Below the pieces are notes generated by a model. The model was given only the letters and a program-made list of their open reading frames with translations. It was not told where the DNA came from and did no database searches. Shown here one piece after another: positions 1-12,429 of a stretch of 64,000 nucleotides of DNA. Position 1 is the stretch's first letter. Every line of letters begins with the position of its first letter. The position numbers and the translations under genes were made by a program. This DNA is from Dasypus novemcinctus (Eukaryota; Chordata; Mammalia; Cingulata; Dasypodidae), in NCBI RefSeq assembly GCF_030445035.2, contig NC_080682.1:33462770-33526769 (forward strand), written 5' to 3'.

Positions 1-890
1 TTTAGAAAAAAAGTATTAAATTTCAATCAGCATTTCCACAAACTTTTAACCTTCTTTAATATTCATTTAAGTTTTACATCTTTCATTTTATCCTGTGAAG
101 AAAAATAAACTATTCATTTCAATCTAGGCAATAACAACTTTTTATGAAAAGACTTATAGTAATTTTGTTTATCAAGACTTACAATTTTTATCATTGTAGA
201 GATCTTATTAACATTTAAACTTAAGTATTAATATAAATGCTTATTTAATTTTTGGCCATTTGAATAGAGCTCTTTTAAAAATTTTTATTAATTTATATTA
301 CCATCCAGAGGTATCAAAATAGACACTGACATTGAACAAACAGCGAAACACAGAACAATCACAACACATTAACAGAAACACACAGTTTACAATTAACCCA
401 TAATTCTTACTTTCTTGGTATAGCTGTTTTTAAGTTCTCCATTATATCACATCTTATATTTCACTTTTTAAGATTTCTTCTGGAATCCATGTTGCCTGTA
501 ACATGCAAGCTTGTACTTGGAAACATTTTTATTAGTTATCAGCAATCAGTTAAGATAACTTAAGCAACATAAATGTAGTTAAGCTCTTATTTAGCTGTTT
601 AGACAGATCATTAACACACATTTTTGGATTATTACTCTGAAAGACTATACTGAGACTTTAAGTTCAGGAGTAAACTATTGATTTAAAACTGAAAATTCCT
701 TTTTAAACTGTGATAAAAATTTTGTACTAATTTTATTATCTTGGTTAACTAGGCCCAATCAGAATTGGCATGGAAATAAAACAGAACACCAATGTTGCCA
801 TGTTTTTCTCTTTTTCCAGTGGCTTAACTCTATTAACCCCTACTAGCCCACAGCTACATTGTCATGTAGACAGCAGGGGGTTTGCAGAGC
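1..890 (-). mobile_element. AT-rich non-coding block of lineage-A class II ERV
   Basis: No long open frame is visible. The stretch is AT-rich and is continuous with the gag remnant and primer-binding site to its right. It is collinear with 47640-48530 inside the provirus at 42-50 kb: both contain the wording gccattt-aatagagctctttt, ttaccatccagaggtatcac/a, aacagaaa-cacac/atata and cttggtatagctg in the same order. Shared presence next to retroviral genes suggests a real part of this ERV lineage. Its origin (eroded gag-pol or captured DNA) is not clear. It runs off the left edge of the window. Confidence 0.7.
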
Positions 891-1128
891 TACTGCCAGA
901 ATAGTTTCCTTATCTTAGTTAACACTTTAACACAGAGTTTTCTTACAAGCCTGATTTTACTAACAAGGGCTTTATTTAGTATTTTTCCTGTTTTAAATCT
1001 TTCAATAGTTTAAGAGGTATTGGTTCAAGATTGAACTCAACACCTCCCTGAGGATTATTAGCATCTGATGGAGTTGGTTGTAATATAACCAGAAAAGCTG
1101 ATAATAATTGCATGGCCTCCAGATCCCC

Positions 1129-1503
1129 TCATTGAGATCTGTGCAATAAACAGGGCATTAAAGGTGTTTGAGGAATGGAGTTGGGAACAATTATCTTATT
1201 AATATAGGGGAAAACATCTGATTGTAAAGGATCTAAGGCCTCAGCAATTTGCTGGCACAAAGCCCACACAGATAATGGTATAGTTTCTTCTTTTTGATAT
1301 GCTGTATGTAGCACCCTCATTACCTGTTTCCACTGTTTAAGATTTAAAAGATTTTTCCCTTGTGGCTGAAACCAATAACAGTGTCTTTGTACTAGAGCAA
1401 AATATTCAAGTAAATCAGCAGTTTTTACTGAGACTCTGACAGTATTTAAAATAGATTTTAGTACCTGTGAATATTCTTCCAGACGTTCTGGTTGATTACC
1501 CAT
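1129..1503 (-). pseudogene. Betaretrovirus-like gag, matrix N-terminus (lineage A)
   Basis: A 124-codon frame starts with Met-Gly, the N-myristoylation signal expected for retroviral matrix, about 160 bases after the primer-binding site. Its spacing of tryptophans and basic residues (CYWFQPQGKN, LKQWKQVMRVL, IPLSVWALCQQI) fits a class II ERV matrix domain. Only this part is open. Capsid and nucleocapsid are not recognisable, and the sequence passes into the AT-rich block. It is clearly different from the gag start of the provirus at 49.5 kb. Old and defective. Confidence 0.7.
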
Positions 1504-1663
1504 ACGCTGATGCTAGCGGAAACAAATTTAATTAAGATTCTTGCCACTGTATTGCCAGACTTGAGTCGCCCTTTGATGGACACCTCAGCCTTTCAGGAAG
1601 GTTTTCAGTTCCCTCGTTGCTGATACTGCTATGGAAGAATCTCTGTTGCAGTCTCTGCTTTGG

Positions 1664-1681
1664 GCCCCATGTTGGGCACCA
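1664..1681 (-). other. Retroviral primer-binding site (tRNA-Lys type)
   Basis: The minus strand reads TGGTGCCCAACATGGGGC two bases inside the LTR edge. This matches the pattern of class II ERV primer-binding sites complementary to the 3' end of tRNA-Lys (TGGYGCCCAACRTGG). It fixes the orientation: 5' LTR on the right, gag on the left. Confidence 0.8.
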
Positions 1682-1683
1682 GA

Positions 1684-1870
1684 TGTCAGAGTCATTGACC
1701 CGAAGGGTATCAGGAATGAAAGATAAAGACAGATTGGGATCAGGAGATCTGAGAACATTGATTTCTCAAGCTCATCAGACAAATTTATTAGTCTCAGGTG
1801 CCTGCTTATGTACCCCAACAGGCCATGAGAAGCAGGAACTATTTTAGATAACTATTACCATTACCTCATT
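1684..1870 (-). mobile_element. 5' LTR fragment of lineage-A ERV
   Basis: Starts (plus strand) with TGTCAGAG directly after the primer-binding site. It shares gaagggtatcaggaatga..., ggatcagg-gatctg and acaa-tttatt with the LTR at 35331, so both belong to one LTR family. Similarity fades after about 1860, so the right boundary is uncertain and the LTR may be truncated. A second possible outer edge is near 2005. Confidence 0.65.
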
Positions 1871-2009
1871 CTTACTAACACAGTGAAGTAGATAGTTATC
1901 AAACCTCATAATGTTCTATTATATTATTGAAACAAATATACTCGTTAATGTTGTTGCTCAGGTTTATCTGTTCTAGCAAATCCTTGTGCCACCAAAATGT
2001 TACATCTCC

Positions 2010-2960
2010 CTGATAACATTTGTGACCTGCACATATATCTCCAAGGACAGCATGATTCAATGGTTAAGGAGGTAACTTGCTATTATGGAAACAACATGCC
2101 TTTGTTTCCCACAAAATCATACAGGGTTCCTAATGGAATGATGGAAAAGTATTGGTGATGTGTGCTGGTAAATTGTGAACTGAAATAACAGTATTGATAT
2201 ATGTGTGTGTGTGTGTATCTCAATGTGGATAAGAGGGGGGAATGTTAAATTGTATATACAGAACCATTATAAAAATAAAAATAAATATGTATGGGATGAC
2301 ACCATACAAAGAGTGAATGCTGAGATAAATCATGAACTTAAGTTAATAGTACATTTATAAAAATGTGCCATCATCAAGTTTAATGAATGTTTCACAAAAT
2401 TGCAACATTTAGTGGTGAGTCTGGTGAATTGGAATCCTGTATTTTATGCTCATTATTCTGTAAACATACAAATTCTCCAGTAAAATAAATTATAAAGGCA
2501 TAGATGAGTATTAAAAGGATGTAAAAATGCTTTCCTTAAATGTAAGCATATGAATAAACCTGTTTTCAGAGATATGAAGGACAATGTAAAACACCGGTAG
2601 AGACAAATTTCAGAATACCATAAAATTCCTAAAAAGAGCTTCAAAACACATAAAATGTGAGATAATTAAAAGGAGGAACAGAATTTTAAAATAAATAACA
2701 TTGGATAATTGCAAAGATAATGTTTTAATTTTGTTGAAGTATATGGCAAATAAGTCATATTTCCTTTCTTTTTCTTACTCTTGATCACTTGTCATTTATT
2801 TATTTATTTTTACCATTGGACGTGTTATGTTGGAATCCCAACAATAAAGATTTGGCAAAATATTAGCCAAAAAAGTTTTGTGAAATATTTCTTCAACTAT
2901 TGCTTACATTACTTGAAAGTACACTTAATGTCTATAAAATGTTTATTTCAATGACTATAA
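2010..2960. other. AT-rich intergenic DNA, no gene seen
   Basis: Contains a short (TG)n run near 2201-2216. Nothing coding or recognisable as an element. Confidence 0.5.
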
Positions 2961-2969
2961 GAAAAACTC

Positions 2970-3500
2970 CATGTTTTTAAAAAAGTTTTTAATTTTAATT
3001 TTTTCTTCCCCTTCCTGTCCTCCACCCCACACTACTGTTTTTGCCATCTGTGTCCATTTGCTGTGTGATATTCCATATTTGTTTCTCTTTTTATCCTCTT
3101 GTCTTTCTCCTCTAGGATACACTGGGTTTTGGTCCTGGGGACTTCTGGTGTGGAGAGAGGTTCCCTGGGAATTACACCACCTCAGTTCTTATCTCTGCTG
3201 TGCTTCACCTTCACTCTCCTCTTCATTTCTCTTTTGTTGTATCATCATCTTGCTGTATGATTCAATTGAGTGGGCACTGCCTCACCCTGTGGACACTCAC
3301 ATGGGCACTCAGTCATGATGCAGGCACTTGGGTGGGCACTTGGTTCACTGTGTGAGTACTCAGCTCACTACATGGGTACTGGCTTGTCACTCAGGCATGC
3401 TTTCTCTTATTTTTCATGAGGATGACCCAGGGATTGAACCCAGGTCCTCTGATATGGTAGGCAGAGGCCTTATCGCTTGAGGCACATCAGCTTCCCCTTC
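2970..3500 (-). mobile_element. DAS-like tRNA-derived SINE, long form
   Basis: The right end, read on the minus strand, is a tRNA-like head: GGGGAAGCTGATGTGCCTC (A-box region) and GGTTCAATCC (B box), typical of armadillo DAS SINEs. The body is longer than in other copies here and contains degenerate 18-20 bp repeats built on gtgggcact between about 3265 and 3400. The left side is T-rich, i.e. the A-tail of a minus-strand insertion. Confidence 0.75.
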
Positions 3501-3509
3501 ATTTATTTT

Positions 3510-4660
3510 GAAAGGAGAAAGCAGACCCTATTGAAGTGGCATTTACACAGAAAATCTTAAAACCCAAGAGCCCCTATTATGAAATAAATTGATGATATCA
3601 TTTGAATCTCCAAATATGAATTTTTGATGAATTGAAGATTTGTATATCCAAAACAATATCTAATATATGAAATATTATTTTGCCATATCTTGATCTATGT
3701 AAACAAGTTCACTCTGAAATTTCTGCAGTATAAACATTATTTCTTGTATGAGTTGCTTCTAAATCTGCATGAAAATTGATTTCGTTAATGGTAATTAATG
3801 AAAAATTCATGAGTATTTACTCCACCTGGTTGTATATAGAAAGAGCGAGATTTTGGCCATTAATATAATGATAAAAACTGTGCTTACTCAGCACAGCTTT
3901 TTACATACTTCTAACATGTTTCTTTTAATATAGTAAGTGCAAATGAACTAAAACTATAAAACAAACAGTATATCTATTGTGACTAAATACATTGTATGTG
4001 TTTTGTCAATTAATTACTTGACTCTCCCAAACCGGACTGGAGAGAGACCGCAATATATTTTTGTCATGCCTCAAATAGTCCCATTCATTAGTTGGTGCAC
4101 ACTCCTAGAAAGAAATTACTAATGCCACACTAGTCAAAGTTAAGTAAATGAAGCTATTGGTTTTACAAAAGCTTATTGCAAAGAGGTCAAGGTATATTAT
4201 AAATATTTAATAATAGCATCATGATATTATTGAAAATTGAGCAAGGTAAAATTATATAAACAGATAAGTACACATATAAATAAGCTCTACATGCACAAAG
4301 TAAAATACTTGGAAGCAAATACATTCTTAAGAATGACAATATTTATGAACAATTTTCATGTTTTTCTTTATTTTTTGTATAGTAATATATTTATAATAAA
4401 CAATGTTTAAACCTCTGATAGAGTCATTGAGTAAAATGGGGTAATCCATCCTTGGTGGTAAATAATCTGGCCTTTCAGTGATGGAGTAATTAAGCATTTC
4501 TCTAGAAATACCTCCTCTTTTACCCAGTCATAAATAAGAGCATCACAAGAGAATACCAAAAATGCTCCTCAACGTAGTGTGTCTTTTAAGAAGAGGACAA
4601 TTCTCAGTTACTAATCTAACATGGATGCATTAGTACTTTAATCTTTATCCTTGGAATCAT
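3510..4660. other. AT-rich intergenic DNA, no gene seen
   Basis: No open frame or repeat that I recognise up to the ERV-L LTR. Confidence 0.45.
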
Positions 4661-4662
4661 AC

Positions 4663-5104
4663 TGTATTAGTTAGGGTTCTCTAGGGAACCAGGATCAACA
4701 AGCGATATCTGTTAATAGTATGTGATTATATAAGAGTCTCTCGTGCAGTCATGGGCATGCACAAGTCCAGGTTCTGCAGGCAGGCAATGAAGTCCAGTGA
4801 AGGTTCTTGATGAGTTCTGGGAGATGTTGGCTGTCCAAAGAAGAGTTGGGAAATATTCTTTCAATGATGGAATCACTTCTCCTTTTAAGGCATTCAACTG
4901 ATTGGTTTAAATGTCACTCTTGCTGATGGCAATCTCCTTGATTGATGTAATTATAGCCAGCTATCTATGATTTACCACTGCAATAAAAGCAGTAGTGACT
5001 AAAGTTCGTAAATGCACTTGTATTACAGTTAGCCCAGTGCTTGCTTGACCAAACAATTGGACAAAATTACCTGGTCAATTTGACACAATAGGCTAACCAT
5101 CACA
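4663..5104 (-). mobile_element. 3' LTR of ERV-L provirus
   Basis: 442 bp. Begins TGTATTAGTTAGGG on the plus strand and ends AACCATCACA. On the minus strand it starts TGTGATGGTTAGSCTATTGTGTCAA, the hallmark of MLT2/ERV-L type LTRs. It pairs with the copy at 10816-11272. Flanking 4658-4662 is CATAC, and CATGC follows the other LTR, which fits a 5-bp target duplication with one later mutation. A polypurine tract (minus strand AAAAAGGGGTGGG) abuts it at about 5107-5125. Confidence 0.9.
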
Positions 5105-5704
5105 GTCCAACCCACCCCTTTTTAACTCAGCAACCATACACATTACCTTAAAACATACTTAGTCTCTAAGTAAAAACAATTAACAGACATACATATATAT
5201 TTATATTCCCCCCTAACAATGTTCAACTCACCTGTGTACAACCAGAAGGAATAAGGAATAAGGTACAAATTCTTGGATAAATATTCACTGTCAAACTTGA
5301 CATCCTCAAACATTATGACGTGAAATGGATAAAACTTGTTATATGATAAGGGGGAAGTTTGGGGAAGAAGACAAAGAAATTTTTTTGTGTACATATACAA
5401 TCATCGTCATAATTAAACAAGGAAGAAAGATTCATGACCATTATAGTCCTCATTTCTGTAACTAGCCAGGTGGTCAAATTTCATATTTATCACTATCTTC
5501 TTCCACTACTCATTGTATGTTTCCATTACCCTCAGCAATCACTTCAGCTGGCTGTGGTTCTTTGCCTCATAGGGTGACTGAAACTTTCATTCCTGAAGAT
5601 TCTGGGCCATTGTTAGTCCTGCTTGAATTAGGTTGTTACAGGTTTCCATTGACTTTAATCCTAGGATATGGCAGTACTAGGAGATGCACTAGGGGATCAC
5701 TTCT

Positions 5705-5980
5705 ATTTCAGGCAAACTTTTCTTTACCCCCATTATGTAGATGCAGTCCTATTTGCCCTTGATAGTCAGGATTAATCACCCCAGTCAGTACAGCAATTCC
5801 CTTCTTTGACTGTTGATTCAGAGGCAAGAGGAGCCCAAAGTGGCCAGGTGGCAATTTTAATGCCCAGTTCAATGGAATCATTATTGTGTTCCCTGGTGAT
5901 AGCACTCCTTCTTTTGGGACTAAGTGTGTAGTCCAGCAGAGTTTGGGATTAAAGGAACAGGTAGCAAAAATTTTCATAGT
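5705..5980 (-). pseudogene. ERV-L dUTPase domain
   Basis: An 89-codon frame downstream of integrase, exactly where ERV-L elements carry dUTPase. The enzyme hydrolyses dUTP to dUMP and PPi. Visible motifs are LPPGHFGLLLPL, KGIAVLTGVINPDYQG and IGLHLHNGG, which correspond to the central dUTPase motifs. The Asp expected in GVID is Asn here (GVINPDYQG). The N- and C-terminal motifs lie outside the open frame, so the domain is broken. Confidence 0.8.
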
Positions 5981-5983
5981 GGG

Positions 5984-6720
5984 TCACGAGATGTAATGGT
6001 GCCACTCCCATTTCCCCCCTTGATTCCTGGACCCACGGATCCTGGTTGTGGGATAAACAGCATCATAGAGTGGATGCTGATTTAGAGCATACACAGCCAC
6101 CTGGAGGACATTGCCCAGCACTGCAAGGTATTGCCATCTAGTTGGCACAGTAATTGAATCTTCAAAGGCCATTCCACAATTATATTAATCCAGCTGCTTC
6201 AGGGTGATGGGGAACATAGCAAGACGAGTGAATTACATGGGCATGTGCCCATTCCTGCACATCATTTTCTGTGAAATGGGTTTCTTGATTAGAACCAATG
6301 CTGCATGAAATGCCATGGCAGTAGATAAGACATTCAGTAAGTCCACTGATGGTAGATTTGGAAGAAGGATTGCATGCAGAAAATGCAAACCCATATCCAG
6401 AGAATGTGTCTATTCCAGTTAAAACAAACTGCTGCCCCTTCCATGGTGGAAGTGGTCCAATATAGTCAAACTGCCACCAGGTAGCAGGGTGGTCACCAAG
6501 AGAGAAAGTTTGCCATATCGGGGGCTGAGTATGGGTCTCTGCTTCTGGTAGACTGAGCACTCAGCAGTGGCTGTAGCCAAATCAGCCTTGGTAAGAGGAA
6601 GTCTGTGTTGCTGAGCTCATGCATAACCTGTATCCCTACTTCAATGGCCACTTTGTTCATGAGCCCACTGGGCAATGACAGGAGTGGCTGGGGAAAGAGG
6701 CTGAGCATTAGCCACACAGC
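5984..6720 (-). pseudogene. ERV-L integrase
   Basis: Integrase spread over three frames. The core in 6180-6560 shows WWQFDYIGPLP (first catalytic Asp), VLTGIDTFSGYGFA, then SNQETHFT where the second catalytic Asp would be (family wording is SDQGTHFT, so Asp to Asn), and VPHHPEAAGLI with the third acidic residue. The zinc-binding part (6493-6717) is in another frame. The C-terminal part at 5984-6172 (QHPLYDAVYPTTRIRG) leads into dUTPase. Inactive because of frameshifts and the lost Asp. Confidence 0.85.
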
Positions 6721-6724
6721 AGGT

Positions 6725-8540
6725 CATCTTATCCACTTGATTATTAAAATCTTCCTCTGCTGGAGTTACCCTCTGGTAAGCATTCACATGGGACACAAAA
6801 ATTTTCATGATTTTGCCCACTCAGAAAGGTCAATCCACATACCTTTTCCCCAGACCTCTTTATCACCAATTTTCTAATCATGTTCCTTCCAAATCTCTGA
6901 CCATTCACCCAAACAATTGGCAACAACCCATAAATCAGTGTACAAATGCACTTCTGGCCATTTCTTCTTTCAAGCAAAATGAACAACCAGGTGCATTGCT
7001 CAAAGTTCTGCCCACTGGGAGGATTTGCCCTCACCACTGTCCTTCAGGGATATCCCAGAAAGGGGCTGCAGTACTGCAGCTGTCCACTTTCAGGTGGTAC
7101 ATACATATAGTGCAGAACCATCTGTAAACCATGACTGAGTTTTCTCTTCCTCAGTCAACTTATTGTAAAGGACTCCCCAAGAGGCCAAAGCTGTGAGCTG
7201 TGAAAGAGAAGGTAACATGGCAGGGGTGGTGACCATGGGCATTGGGAATACTTGTTCATGTAACTTACTAGTGCCTTCAGGATCTGCTTAAGTCCTATCT
7301 CATATATACCATTTCCACTTTATTATGGAGTGCTGTTGTGCACACCCAACTTTACGGTTTGGTGGGTCAGACAATACCCAGCATGGAAACTCAGGTCTCA
7401 TGGAAACTCAATGGCCATAGTTAAGCATTCAGTCTCTACTAAGGTCCAGTAGCAGGTCCAAAGCTGTTTCTCAAAAACGGAGTAGTTGTCTCCTGAGGAT
7501 AGCAGGACATTGCTCCAACATCCGAAGACTCTGCACTGTGATTATCCTATAGGGTCCTGTCAAAGGTTCCAGACGGCATCTCTATTTGCCACAGAAACTT
7601 CCAGCACCACTGGATCTGCTGGGTCATATGGCCCAAGTGGTAGTGCAGTTTGCACAGAAGCTTGGACCTGATGCATAGCCACTTCTTGTTCCAGTTCCTA
7701 CTCAACACTAGTAGCTTTTCTGGTCACCTAGTAAATGGGTCAGAGTAACACACCCAAATGAGGAATGTCTTGTTTCCAAAATCCAAAGAGACTAACTAAG
7801 CATTGTGCCTCTTTTTTGGTTGTAGGAGAAGCCGCATGTAACAGCTTATCCTTCACTTTAGAATGGATATCTCTAAATGTTCCACACCACTGGACACCTA
7901 GAAATTCACTGAGGTGGAAGACCCTTGTATTTTAGTTGGATTCATTTCCCATCCTCTCTCATGCAAATGCCTTACTAATAAATCTAGAGTCTTTGCTGTT
8001 CTTGCTTACTAGGTCCTCCTATTAACATGATATCACCAATATAATGGACCAGTATAATGTCTTGTGGGAGGGAGAGACTATCAAGTTCCCTGTGGACAAT
8101 ATTATGACATAGGGCTGGAGACTTTATTTACCTCTGAGGCAGGACAGTAAAGATATACTGCTGGCCTTGCCAGCTAAAAGCAAACTGTTTCTGCTGGTCC
8201 TTACTAATAGCAATTCACACTAAATCAACAGCTGCATACCAGGTACCAGTGGATGTGTTGATTAGCTCAAGCAATGATATACCATATCTGGGACAGCAGC
8301 TGCAAATGGAGTCAACACCTGCTTAAGTTTATGATAATCTACTGCCATCCTCCAAGATCCATCTGTTTGCTGTAGGGTTGAATGGGGATGTGGTGGGAAT
8401 CACTAACCCTGCGTCCTTCAAATCCTTGATGGTGGCACTAGTTTCTGAAATCTTTCCAGGAATCTGATATTGCAGTTCTAGTGGCTTCTGCTTGGCCTTA
8501 CCAACTATAATAACTCTCACTCCACAAATCAGGGATTCAG
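6725..8540 (-). pseudogene. ERV-L reverse transcriptase-RNase H region
   Basis: The start of RT is readable at 8329-8520 (TIKDLKDAGLVIPTTSPFNPT). The polymerase active-site box is at 8032-8043 and reads HYIGDI, where the catalytic motif would be YIDD, so one catalytic Asp is Gly. RNase H and connection sequence occupy roughly 6740-7500 in scattered frames. Multiple stops and shifts; no long frame survives. Confidence 0.8.
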
Positions 8541-8557
8541 TGTGGGAACTCTCTCAG

Positions 8558-8860
8558 TTATTGAGCATGTCTATTCCAATTATGACATATTCCAATCATG
8601 TCTATTCCAATAATAACCACAGAATGGATCTGGGGACCAACTGGACCAACTGTGAGATGGACCTGAGCTAAAAGTCCATTAATCACCTGACCTCCATAAG
8701 GCCCTACTCTAATTGGTGGACCACAGTAACATTTTGGGTATACTGGAATTAATGTCACTTCTGAGCCAGTGTCTAATAATCCACAAAATGTCTGGTCATT
8801 TCCTTTTTCCAAATAGTTACTCTGGTAAAAGTTACTCTGGTAAAAGGCCATAGATCTTCT
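8558..8860 (-). pseudogene. ERV-L aspartic protease
   Basis: A 97-codon frame with FCGLLDTGSEVTLIP, the DTG-type active site of retroviral aspartic protease, and a later VVIIGIDMIG in the flap-to-C-terminal region. The order gag-protease-RT-RNase H-integrase-dUTPase on the minus strand is that of ERV-L. Short tandem wording (ttactctggtaaaa, twice at about 8818-8845) looks like a small duplication. Confidence 0.8.
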
Positions 8861-8869
8861 TGGGGAAAG

Positions 8870-10800
8870 GTGGGAGGAAGATTAACAGTATAAATATTGG
8901 GCAGTTTAACAGGATCCTTCCCCAAGGAGATCTGGCCTCCTCCCCATTCAAGGCACTCTTAATCTGTAAACTGTCTAAGGTCTGGGAATTAAGGGGCCAT
9001 GATTCTCTACATCTGTAATTTGAGTTAGAGTTTCATTCACTTGATTCAGAACTCTTCTGTTTATACAGATCCTGAAGAAATTTAGTAGACTGTCCAACTA
9101 TTTCACTGCTAGGTAACCCATGATGCATTAACCAATGCCATAATTATACATGACTCAGACTATTTCGAGTGCTTTTCTGAATCTGCCTTTCATTGCCAGA
9201 GCCACATCCACCTTGACTTTGGTGATCAACTGCCCATACTGGACTTGACCAGACTGACATCCCATCATCCCCATAATGTTTAAGGATTCTAATTACATTG
9301 CAGCCCTCCCTACAGTAATATCTGGACTACAGACAAGAGCAACCACACAGATCTTCAGGAAAATGGAGTTAGCCTTGCAAATTTATTCCTCACATTCCTT
9401 ATTAAATGTGTGTCCTCTGGACATTCCTGGGGTGGATAGGCAATTCTCAAGGGGTAAATCCATTCTAGCATTCCAGTCTCCCTAAGTCTTTGAATTCCCT
9501 CTTCTACTGTGTACAAGGGCAAATTTCGCATCTCAACCTCAGGCACGCTAGGTCATCTTTTGGATCATGTTTCAATCAGTCAATTTAACACATACTGTTA
9601 GAGCCCTTTTTAATCCCTCACACTACAGCATTGAATCCAGAATTTCTCCTTAGTAGACCCATACCAATAAATTCAGCCTGATCCAACTTTGTATTCCACC
9701 ATTATCCCACACCCTTAGTATCCATTCTCAACATATTCCTCTAACTTCTGTCTATGTAAGTTGGAAAACTCATGCAGTTTTTTCTGAGTATATATTACTT
9801 CCTCATGGGACACACTTTGTATTTCACCTTTGGGAGTTTGTTATGATTTTAGTCTAGTAATAGGTCTTTAAATTGAGAGGTGGTGGGAGTGGGTAAGGAG
9901 AAGGATTAGAAATGTCTTGCAAGCTACTGAACTAAGGGCATTCCCTTGCATTTTCTGGTGAGATGGGATTAATCTCTTCAGGCAGGGGTTGGAAGGCCGT
10001 TTCCACAGGGAAGAATCAAGGCTTGGCAGTGCCTGCTGGAGTTTGGCTGGTACATGCCTCAGGGCTGGGAGGAGGTCCAGAATCCATGGGGCAGGCTGGT
10101 CGCTGGATGATATAAGGTTGATAAGGCGTGGCTTGGACAGGGCAGGCCATAGCAGGCCTATCTGATAAATTCTCAGCAGAATTCATGGTTCTGATGTCTC
10201 CATCAATATTATCATCATCCCATATGTCTCCATCCCAGTTCTCTGGATTCCACTCTTTTCCAATCAATACCTTCACTTTAACTGCAGAAACCCTGCCAGG
10301 TTGAGATTTTAGTTTCCTTTGTAACCCTGCTACTCATGCAATGAGAGACTGAGTTTGATTCTCAGATATTTTGAGCCTGTGGCTACAGGAGACAAGATTT
10401 TCTTTTAGAGTACACATAGAAGTTTCCCATCATCCACCCAGTGTTTAAGTTTCAAGTTTAAAGGCTTTAACTCATCTCTTTCTTTTGTAATAGTATCCAG
10501 AGTGTCTAGGAAGGGCCAGCCAACATTATTATACTATTTGACTCCACAAAACTCTGTTAAGGTGTTGAAAATGCTCTCACCCAGGTCCTTGCTTCTTATA
10601 AGCACAGAAGTAGAGGTATCCAGTGATGTTATTTTGTGTATCTCAATTGCCAACTTGTGCCATGAACTGTTAGCAGCCTCTTCATTATTGGAAAGGGAGT
10701 CATCAGTACTCTTGAGTCCAATTAGGGTAGAGAAACAACTGCAAAACTCCCAGAATGACCTCAGACACACCATGTTTAAGACTCTGTTCCTCAAGAACTA
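8870..10800 (-). pseudogene. ERV-L gag remnant and leader
   Basis: Between protease and the 5' LTR. Open pieces are at 9355-9546 (LPLYTVEEGIQRLRETGMLEWIY) and 10016-10276 (an acidic, then proline-rich segment). ERV-L gag is poorly conserved, so the call rests mainly on position. Just inside the 5' LTR the minus strand reads TGGTACTGGGAGTAGTTC at the primer-binding position; I do not assign the tRNA. Confidence 0.65.
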
Positions 10801-10815
10801 CTCCCAGTACCAGGG

Positions 10816-11272
10816 TGTATTAGTCAGGGTTTCTAGGGAAACAGAATCAACAAGGATATCTGTTGATATTTAGAGATCTATCAGAGTCTCTCATGCAGCT
10901 GTGGGGATGCACAAGTCCAGGTTCCACAGGCAGGCTGCAACCAGGAGCTCCAATGAAAGTCCAATGAAGATTCTTGATGAATTCTGAAAGATATTGGCTG
11001 TCCAAAGATGAGCTGGGAAATTCTCTCTCTATGGTGGAATCACTTCCCCTTTTAAGGCATTCAACTGATTGTGTTAAGGATCACTCCTTGCTGATGGCAA
11101 TCTCCCTGACTGATGTAATTATAACCAGTTATCTATGATTTACCATTGCAATAAATTCAATGGTGACTAAAGTCCATTAATGTCCCGGTATTACAGTTAG
11201 CCCAGTGTGTGCTTGACCAAATAACTGGGCACAATTACCTGGCTGAATTGACACAATAGCCTAACCATCACA
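10816..11272 (-). mobile_element. 5' LTR of ERV-L provirus
   Basis: 457 bp, TGTATTAGTCAGGG...CATCACA on the plus strand, collinear with 4663-5104. Together they bound a roughly 6.6-kb provirus. LTR divergence is clearly visible by eye, which implies an old insertion. Confidence 0.9.
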
Positions 11273-12425
11273 CATGCCAAACAATCTTCTTAGGAAATTG
11301 GTCCCAGAGATGACCAAACATTGCTTTACCAGCAAACATTTATAGAATAGATGTCTTGGCTTTATAAGGATGAAAGATAAGGGATGTTGCTTTGCTTGTG
11401 CTCACAGTGGCTCCCTGGTACACTTGGGAGACCTAATTTGCAGGTGAACTTTCTATTGGAACAGATCATGAACCAAATTTTTAGGTTATTTATTGTACCT
11501 CAATTTTTTTAAAAAATGAAAATATATGCAGAAAAGATTAAACCTAAGTTATCTGAAAGGAAAGAAACATATCACAGTAATTTCTGGTCTCTTATATGGT
11601 TTACACATTTTATTTGTGAGAAAAACTTTAGGTTGACAACTAAAGTTGTCAGATAAAGTTGGAAGAATATTTTCACCAACTTTAACTCATGTTAAGTATT
11701 GATCTTTTTAGAACATTTCATGTATCTCAAAAAATGAGAATATTATTATTAGAGTATGCATATACACATACGTCCCATATAGCTATTAACTAAGTAATGC
11801 CAGCATTTGTAGAAATGGAAATATAGAACAGATGGAATCAGAGAAATCAAGCAATGGACATATGTAGAAAATAAATTTTGGGGGGAATTTTGATAATATA
11901 ATGTTTTTAAAAACTATCTTCTGAAAATTAGTAGTAATGTTTGCTGTATAATAATGATGAAACTTAGGTTTTAACTTCTGAGCTCTCATATCTATTATAT
12001 AATATTGGAAACAAAATAACTATGAATGATGAATTAAATCTCTCTACTTTTTTCTGAAATTAAATTTAAGTGGGAATACAATGTTGTGAGCATGATCTCT
12101 GGACTGAACCAATTTTGATAGAATCACAGAAGCAGTAATACTTAATGGTTATGACACTTGATAAGTTACTTTAATTTTATACCCTGTTTTCATCTTAAAA
12201 ATGTATACAATAGAAATACTTGCAATACAATATTTTAATCTGAATAATGAAAAGAATTATTTATACAAGTGTGGTAGTCATTCTAATTAGATAATATATA
12301 TATGTACCCCATTATACAATATCCAAAACTTGACTTATACTGAATTGATACTTGGCAGTGAGCTAACATTTTTTCAGCCATATTTTGTAAACTATTCTTT
12401 ATTATGAATTTCTAAAATCACAAAC
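11273..12425. other. AT-rich intergenic DNA, no gene seen
   Basis: No recognisable element or coding frame. Confidence 0.45.
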
Positions 12426-12429
12426 TTAA

